Shown one piece after another: positions 57,529-64,000 of a DNA stretch of 64,000 nt (its first letter is position 1; the number at the start of each line of letters is the position of its first letter). This stretch comes from Acanthaster planci (taxonomy: Eukaryota; Echinodermata; Asteroidea; Valvatida; Acanthasteridae): contig NW_019091648.1 of assembly GCF_001949145.1 (NCBI RefSeq), positions 1-64,000 of the forward strand. The letters are read 5' to 3'. The translations under genes and the position numbers were made by a program. A model generated the notes under the pieces. It ran no database searches and was not told the origin of the DNA. It saw only the letters and a program-made list of their open reading frames with translations.

Positions 57529-58723
57529 TTATCGTTTCCTATCGCCAAGTTTAACAACTTTAAGTTTAGTTGCCTTAAAAACCAAATTTAGAGTTTCTTC
57601 CTTGTTTTTGCAATCGGAGGAATAGACCCATTTGTAAATGAGTGAGTCTCGTAGTTCTCTCGGTTTTATGTTTTCTAAGGCGTGTAAGCTTTCACAGGGT
57701 AAGGCTTGTAAGTTTGCACAGGGTAAGGCTTGCCTAGCGAGCTCCAGGTCAGTTGCTTTAAACCCCTTTCTAATCGATTTATAATTTCCGTAAGCTAAAG
57801 TGCCCACGCCGTTTTGTAACAGGTAACGTTTTATGTCGAAGGGTGACAGGTACAGTTTATTTTGCGTGGTGATGAATGATGTTTGTCTGATCTGAACAAT
57901 TGCTGCTTTAAAAAAGTGTTGTAACCGTTCAGATAAGCACCTTTTCTAAGCCTCGTGTGACAATTGTTTTTGAGTTACTACTTTAGTAAATCGCCTTTTT
58001 TCAAATTCTGTTCTTCCGTTAAAATCGTGTATATTTTTGGCCGTATGCAAATGGCTTCCGATGTCACTTAACCACCAAATTCATCTTTCGTGTTGCCGAT
58101 TACGTTTGTTTTTCGAATCGTAAAGCTTGTGGGTGGGCGGATCCGAAAATCAAATCCAATAACTCACGCTTTTTACATAGGTACCTGTGTAAATCATCGG
58201 TTTGAATCTGAACGAGCAGGCTATCTGTATCAGTGTACAAAAGGCAAACGTCCGAGCCGAAGACCGCTTTCAACGTGTTGTAGTAGAAGTCGTACATTAA
58301 AGTTTTGGATAGATCTAACACGCTTACGCTGCAGTAAATGAGCTTATTCAACTTTGTTTTTATGCAATACATTTCGACAAATCCGAGATTGCACTCTTTG
58401 AACAGCGTAGTCGTTTTATAGTGTGGTTTAGAAGCCAAGCGTTTGTACCAATCGGCGTCTTGTAGGTCTCTAAGCAGGTGCCCGGTGATGCGGTCTCTTA
58501 CATTCTCCGTCGTTTGGCCAAATACCGAATTATTCATTAACTTACAAAAGTCTTTCTCGAAAGCAGATTTGGCTAATCTACTCAATTCGGTACATCGGTC
58601 GATATGAATAGAATTTAAACAATGATTGGCATCACAAGCATCTATCACGTAGAGAGACTCAGATTGTGTTTTTGCAAAAGTGACAATTGACATTGTTCTT
58701 TGGTTTATCATCTCTGTTTTCAT
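57529..58723 (-). pseudogene. Protein-primed family B DNA polymerase, N-terminally truncated and chimeric
   Basis: C-terminal part of the Polinton polymerase. Visible: FEKDFCKLMNNSVFGQTTEN (motif B, KLMNNSVFG at 58,517-58,543), YTDTDS (motif C, 58,220-58,237) and, after frame changes between 58,100 and 57,850, RYLLQNGVGTLAYGNY near the C-terminus, ending at 57,529. Motif A, the exonuclease domain and the terminal-protein region are absent. The first approximately 46 codons (MKTEMINQRTMSIVTFAKTQ and following) lie in the right TIR and match the start of the cysteine-array ORF at the left end, so the frame is a fusion. A short ALPCANLQ/ALPCESLH duplication occurs near 57,700. Polintons normally encode well over 1,000 polymerase residues; only about 400 codons remain. 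Confidence 0.85.
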
Positions 58724-59089
58724 GTATCTATTTATATAGGGGTTTTAAAATTTTATTCCATTTTTTCTCAAAGCTTCAAGGGGAGAGCGAGGTTTTCCGA
58801 GAAGTAGGGAAGTCAATTAATTCGGGAAGTCCCGGGGGGAGTTGGTCTGTAACTAGGGGTGAGCGGTTCTTTTTGCTTTTTCAAACCTGGTTTTAAAAAG
58901 GGTGAAAACCGCCGAGGAGGTAAAGGAGGGTTTTTTACGAAAATGAAAAGTGCTTTTAAAGAGTTGGTGTTTTTGAGGGTTTTTAAAAAGGGTCGATAAG
59001 GTATGGGGGTAAGAGTCGATGAGGTCATGGAGGGTTTAGGGAAAAGGGTGAAAAGGGGGGTTGATCTCGAACTCTCCTGCGCATACTAC
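58585..59089 (-). repeat. Polinton right TIR
   Basis: Reverse complement of 47,422-47,972 apart from substitutions and a 46 bp length difference. It contains a TATA-like TATATAAATAG (58,728-58,738) and the beginning of the truncated polymerase ORF. The homology stops exactly where polymerase-specific sequence begins. Confidence 0.9.
58728..58738 (-). promoter_or_regulatory. TATA-like box in right TIR
   Basis: Minus-strand TATATAAATAG, identical to 47,817-47,827. It lies 4 bases upstream of the ATG at 58,721-58,723. Confidence 0.5.
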
Positions 59090-59090
59090 G

Positions 59091-60190
59091 ATTGACGAAC
59101 ATTGAACTCGTGATGATCTCATGGTCATAAGGTGAAAATTCGTACATGTACATGTACTGCATTCTGGAAGTGCTACATCTCCTGAAATACATGTCTGATC
59201 AGGTTGAAACTTTTAAGATACATGTATCTAGATCTAGATGTGTGATAGATGAAAATTGATCCCATGTGATGACGACGTAGTTAGTTGAAAAGTCACATAT
59301 GACATTAAAGGTGCATCCTTTACAGCCCAATATTTCCTAAAGTAAACATTTCCAGCGGGCTGAGGGTGAAATTTTCCAGATACATTTATCTTTAAGGGAT
59401 GTGTGACAGACAAAAATTGACCTCATGGGATAATGACATCATTAGATGACAGGTCACGTGATATCAAATATGCATCATTTAAATTTCTATATCTCCTTGA
59501 AATACATGTCTGAGCGGGTTGAAACTTTGCAGATATCTGTAAGGGGGTGTGTAATAGACAAAACTGGACCTCATGGGTTGATGACGTCATCAGTTGACAA
59601 ATTGACATAACAAGGGGTCGTTCTACACACCACTTTTGGTCCTTTCTTTGGGCCAATTTACTTCAAACCCGGCACATTGTCACACTACCACCCAAAGATG
59701 TATGCCGAATCATGGCGTCGACATGACGTAATCACCTGATTTATAATAGAATTTTGAATATTTAAGTTTCCCCTTATGTTTTGTACACGTTTTTCAACTG
59801 CCAGAATGAGAATGGCATGCTCTTTGGCCACTCCACAAAATGAAACTTGGTCCAAGCAAAGACCATGCAGCATATGTGGCCATATAGGAATGACATCGGT
59901 CTGGCATCATAATTGGATTTATTTTGTAATTTTGAGGATTTAATTTCTCCCATCGACTGTGTACACATTTTGAAACCCATTGACTTTGTACATACATAGA
60001 AGTGCCATTTTGCCCAAGCGTTTGCGGATGTCCATAAGTTGCTCGATCAGCTGACCTGCGCAATCGGTCTATAGCCCCACGATGTGAGCGTTGTCGCACT
60101 GTCCTATTGCTTGAAGACCTAGCTAAATTTGGCTAGAAGGTTGTGAAAAAATCATGCAAAATATATCGAGGGGAATGAACTCTGAGATTT
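59091..60190 (+). repeat. Copy A continuation and TGACGTCA-type tandem units
   Basis: 59,091-59,165 continues duplication copy A beyond the Polinton. From about 59,165 there are three units of roughly 150-170 bases (TACATGTCTGAYCRGGTTGAAAC start, ACCTCATG...GATGACGTCATCAG middle), as at 8,980-9,430. The part at 59,690-60,010 carries CTTTGTACA blocks like those of the 4.8-7.9 kb array. No gene. Confidence 0.65.
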
Positions 60191-60194
60191 CATA

Positions 60195-63100
60195 TTTCAG
60201 GCTTCAACCAATTTTGATTCTCAAAATAAATCATCCGTGCTTGTTTTATTCCTCCATGGTGCATGTATCGACCTTTGTGCGGTCTCGTGTCAACACATGG
60301 ACTTGATCGGGACGATATTTTCGACGGGCCCATGTGATTTCTTAGGACCTCTTGGGACTTCCCGGACCTGAAATTTCATCAATTGAGTTCTTAATGGATT
60401 TTGCTTGATCAGAGGATTCAAAGGTAATCCCATAAAATCTGAACTGAAACCAAATTCATGCACCGGCACAAGAAATTGCAGGAGTTGATACCTAATAGGC
60501 ATGATCACAATGATCGTTCGCTAATAAGGGTGCACAGAGCCTAACAGTCACACGTAGTGCGGCGGGCAGCTGGGTTTAGAAGCTGGATGGATGGAGTGCT
60601 GGAACTGGGTCTGGAAGGTAAAGGTATACGTATTACAAAACAGTCTCAATTGCAAGTTTTAGTCTGCACTTTCTGTGCTAAGTCTTGACAGTGATGTTAG
60701 GGGGAGAGAGCTCACTCAAATTAGCTCTGAATTCGCACTGACATACACTGTACATGACATATCCCGAGAAACTTGTACGCTGCAAATGGCCTTTTTTAAC
60801 ATTTTGGTATGCTCACCATAGCTTATGTCCAAATGATGAAAGATGAATAAGGCGATTTACAGTGATTATGTAAGTCCTACATATTAAGCACAATCCAGTG
60901 ATCAACTTGCTCATATTCATTAACTGCCTCCTGTGTACATATTATTCAATGGTTTTAGAATGATGGAGTTTATTCAAAGGCATGTCAAATCAGGATCCAT
61001 GAGCACATATATGCAATACATGTACGTACTGTACATGTACATGTGCAAGTTTTACAATTGCGCTGAATGTAGAAATTGAACTGACTAAAGTCCTTCACCA
61101 TAGTGCATACCGTATTTTATAACTATCTCCCGAGGACAAACCATATTACGGGTTTATGGTACATGTGTAAATATCCAAAAATGTGTGAAATTCCAAATCG
61201 AATGTAGACCTATGGTTATTTCTACATGTCAATGTAGCGTAAGCTGATTACATGGAATAGTTGAATTTCCTTATTTTGCTTCTTGTGTATACATGTACAT
61301 GTAGGTGTCCTTTGTACTACTGCTGGAGTGAAAGTTACAGATAAATCTGGTCTCCATGTTAGTTCCAAGCACCAACGATAAAGGAAGCTGCTGTAGAACA
61401 AAGCAAGGAAATTAACAGGTGATGGTGAAAATACCTACTGTTGGATTGACATACAGACAGATTGCCAGTTCTGATTAATGCAGTCATTAATTAAAGTTTG
61501 TGTGTACAATGTATGTGCGTGTGGGGGGGATACATCCATGTACCACCATCATAAATGGTTCCCCCATCGACATCCATGCGCATGATACTCCACTTTAACA
61601 TTCAGGTCCCCACGAACCCCCCATTTAGTGAGAAAATAAGGTTGCTATGCCAATGAATACATGTGCACATGAACGCTGTATTTGAGTTAAAGTTCTGATA
61701 CAATTTTTCTCATGCATCAACGCATGAACTGCTGCACCTGTAATGAATGTTTTCCTTTTTGCAATGATACACATGTTTATCAGCACAGACATGAGGGTGG
61801 TCTTCACACATTTTCAATGTCCTCGGTACAATTGAAGAGCACTCTAAGCAGGACTGATCCTGAGAAGGATGAGAACAGCTTCATGAAACTACTCGTAGCA
61901 AGACTGCAACCAACAGGAAGTAATATTTACTTGCATGTGTACATTTAACAGCTAACATTTATTGAAAGACAACTACAGAAATTGTTCAAACTGGTTTCAG
62001 AAGAATAGTGCATTATCAGCCTCTAAAAGATCCCAAAGTTTTCAATTGGCCCCCAAGTCATTTGAAGTCTCTGCAAATCTTCAGAACAGAAAGGACTCTT
62101 GGCAGTTTTTGTATGATACACTTCAGAAAAAGTGTGCCCCGAAAAATGAAGGCAGATTTTTCCTTCATCTTGTCAAAACACTCCAAGTGCATACTTTGTT
62201 GTTATTCCCCCAAAACAAAACCATGTTATTACTGGTTCATGGTTTTTTATGATTTACTTGTTGATATAAGCTGAATGTTTCAATTTCCTTATTTGTTTCT
62301 TGTATATAGGCATCCTTCATGCTGCTACTGAAGTGAAAGCCACAGATCTCAATGTTAGGAATTTAACGTCTCTGCAGTTACATGTAGATCAGATGCACAG
62401 CCACCCTTGATAAGCTGCTGTAGGCCTACAACGAAGTAAAGAAATTCACAGGTAATGGTGAAAAGGCCTACCTACTGACATACAAACAGATTGCCAGTTC
62501 TGATTAATGCGGTCATGAAGCAAAGAGAGGAGGGGGACCCATGCATGTACCAATGCAAATCACTCATTGATCAACATCCATGTGTCCAGTCCCCCACTGT
62601 AACCATGGAGGAATAAGAACGAGTTCCTACTCATAGCCAAGTGATATCAAAAGTGTTGAAAGTTCCTACACCTTTTTTTCCATGCATCAACATGTAACTG
62701 ACACACAATGAATTAATATTTTCCTTTTTCTTAGATGACACCAAAGAATGTTTACCAGCACATACACGAAGGAAGTCTTTCAACATGTAGGTGTTGTTGA
62801 TGAAAAGGCAATTCGTACTAAGACTGTTTTACAGAAGGACATCATCAAAATAACATGATCATCTACAAAAAATGCAGCCACTAAGACATATGAGATACAT
62901 GAGATGTATTTGTACATTTCCCTTGCATATTTCGTTCAAGATTTCTGCAGTAAATGTGAACACAGGTTTCGGAACATTATACAAAGTTTCAACGGTCACA
63001 AGTTGCTGATACATGTATTTTAAAACTGCTCCCAGTTTTGTTAAGTATCTAGAGCATAAAAATTTTTCCGGTATTTATATAATATACAAAAGTGAAATGC

Positions 63101-64000
63101 CCTAATGCAGTTTTTCTCTTTTCTTTTTTAAATATTAACATTCTTTAACATAACTTTAACAAGACCGCTTTCAGTGTTCAATATTTTGAGTATACATGGT
63201 ATTTCTTAACATACGCTTAAATTCCACAATCTGAGTTTGTGCTGCTGTGCACTCGCAGATACAGTTGTTAAAAGTAAACATTTGTCCGGTTACTGTCGGG
63301 AGAAAATAAGATGTACTTTTGAAAGAATTGTGTGAAATTAAAGTTTGCATTATTTTTCTTCCGTCTTTGAAATCGACTTTTCTTCGTTTGTGTATACCGA
63401 TGGCCCTAACAGTCCCATATCTTCTGGTGTTAAGATGATTTTACATCGTCACGGTTATAAAGTCGTACACCCTATTACAGAGAATCCTCCCGGCAATCAA
63501 ACCCCTTACGAGAAAACTGAAGTGCGCCCTCACTTTATGCTATTCCACATTTTGTATTACCTGACTGATGATTTCCCTACGTTCGATCATATTTTCGCCA
63601 GGGATGAGGCAAGAAAGTACCCAGTGAATTGCATTAAACATTTGGTTTTGAAATAACTATTCATTGTTAGTTGCCCATTTTTCTTTAAAGTAGGTAAACG
63701 AAATATTGTGTTTGTCTCTGAGATCCCTATCAAGGTCATCTTATTCTAAACGGATATTGAAGGGATGTTGATTTTTGGTCTTGCGTTCAAACGAAACTGA
63801 AACTGAAAGTCTAATAACAGGTTTGTGAAGTCTGTTGTCAGTAGCCCTATACACGTATCTCCTGAACAACAAATGCACATATTCCATTGGGGTGAAATTT
63901 TGCAGATAATTAGAAAAGAGAAATGTTATTGACGAACCTCATGATGATCTCATGATCGTCAGGTGACATTTCACGTGACATTAATACATGAATATGTATT
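60195..64000 (+). repeat. Direct duplication, copy B (unoccupied by Polinton)
   Basis: Same order as 43,755-47,421 followed by 59,091-59,165. The unoccupied target sequence lies at 63,928-63,933 (ATTGAC). It contains its own 1 kb sub-repeat (61,265 and 62,280) and the ORF at 63,345-63,656. Many ACATGTACATGT motifs are present. It continues past the window end. Confidence 0.85.
63345..63656 (+). CDS. Unrecognised ORF/exon, copy B
   Basis: An open frame of about 103 codons with SVFEIDFSSFVYTDGPNSPI, HRHGYKVVHPITENPPGNQ and FPTFDHIFARDEARK, ending IKHLVLK. It is longer than the copy A frame because two stops are absent. The upstream T-rich tract with TTTTTCTTCC looks like a polypyrimidine tract, but the AG present in copy A is not kept. 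It could be an exon of a tandemly duplicated gene or a transposon-derived ORF. No family is recognised. Confidence 0.4.
   Translation: MHYFSSVFEIDFSSFVYTDGPNSPISSGVKMILHRHGYKVVHPITENPPGNQTPYEKTEVRPHFMLFHILYYLTDDFPTFDHIFARDEARKYPVNCIKHLVLK

Larger units (their letters stand above)
47422..59089. mobile_element. Polinton/Maverick (adintovirus-like) element, complete but decayed
   Basis: An 11,668 bp element bounded by TIRs (47,422-47,972 and 58,585-59,089) that begin GTAGTATGCGCAGGAGAGTT. Flanks ATAGAA (47,416-47,421) and ATTGAC (59,091-59,096) fit a diverged 6 bp target duplication, supported by the paralogous unoccupied sequence ATTGAC at 63,928-63,933. The gene set of protein-primed PolB, DDE integrase, packaging ATPase, hexon-like capsid protein and several small virion-type proteins is that of Polintons/adintoviruses. 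No reverse transcriptase or envelope gene is present. An adenain-type protease was not recognised. Frameshifts and stops occur in almost all genes, so the copy is inactive. Confidence 0.9.

Noticed and set aside
1-64000. tRNA or rRNA genes
   Set aside because: No cloverleaf with an A/B-box pair or rRNA-like stretch was seen on reading both strands; GGTTCAAA-like words in the 9 kb repeats lack the rest of a tRNA.

Overview
This window looks like nuclear DNA of an invertebrate metazoan. It is AT-rich, gene-poor and full of decayed transposons. An intron-bearing exon of an aminergic-type GPCR, several LINE families, inverted-repeat DNA elements and a Polinton/Maverick all fit a marine invertebrate, but the species cannot be read from the sequence. 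No rRNA, tRNA, CRISPR array or bacterial-type operon was seen.

Layout. 0-1.4 kb: 5'-truncated LINE (+). 3.2-4.5 kb: a 57-codon short ORF and a run of small decayed ORFs of unknown origin. 4.5-10.4 kb: a patchwork of one repeat superfamily rich in TGACGTCA palindromes. 10.4-13.1 kb: LINE (-), abutting head-to-head a second LINE (+) at 13.1-16.1 kb. 16-20 kb: mostly non-coding, with a diverged inverted repeat at 18.4-18.9 kb. 20.5-20.8 kb: first coding exon of a class A GPCR with a clear splice donor; its intron holds a microRNA-like hairpin. 23-27 kb: two MITEs, one Harbinger-like with TTA target duplications. 32.2-34.5 kb and 36.8-38.3 kb: two foldback elements, the second carrying mirror-image minisatellite arms. 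35.7-36.1 kb: another LINE remnant. 40.3-43.7 kb: the TGACGTCA repeat superfamily again.

43.8-64 kb: a direct duplication with a unit of about 4.8 kb. Its left copy is split by an 11.7 kb Polinton/Maverick (adintovirus-like) element at 47,422-59,089; the right copy gives a diverged version of the unoccupied site at about 63,928. The element has terminal inverted repeats of about 500-550 bp with a TATA-like promoter inside each. It carries a cysteine-array ORF, a membrane protein ending in PPxY and PTAP motifs, a capsid-type protein, small membrane and coiled-coil proteins, an HNH-type endonuclease, a packaging ATPase, a hexon-like major capsid protein, a DDE integrase and the C-terminal part of a protein-primed family B DNA polymerase.

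The Polinton genes form convergent blocks: integration and replication genes at the right, capsid and packaging genes in the middle on the minus strand, and membrane and accessory genes at the left on the plus strand. Nearly every gene has frameshifts or stops. The ATPase P-loop, the integrase third acidic residue and the polymerase N-terminal half are damaged or missing, so this is a relic. The most unusual feature is that the right TIR appears to have grown by copying the left end, joining the start of the left ORF to a truncated polymerase.
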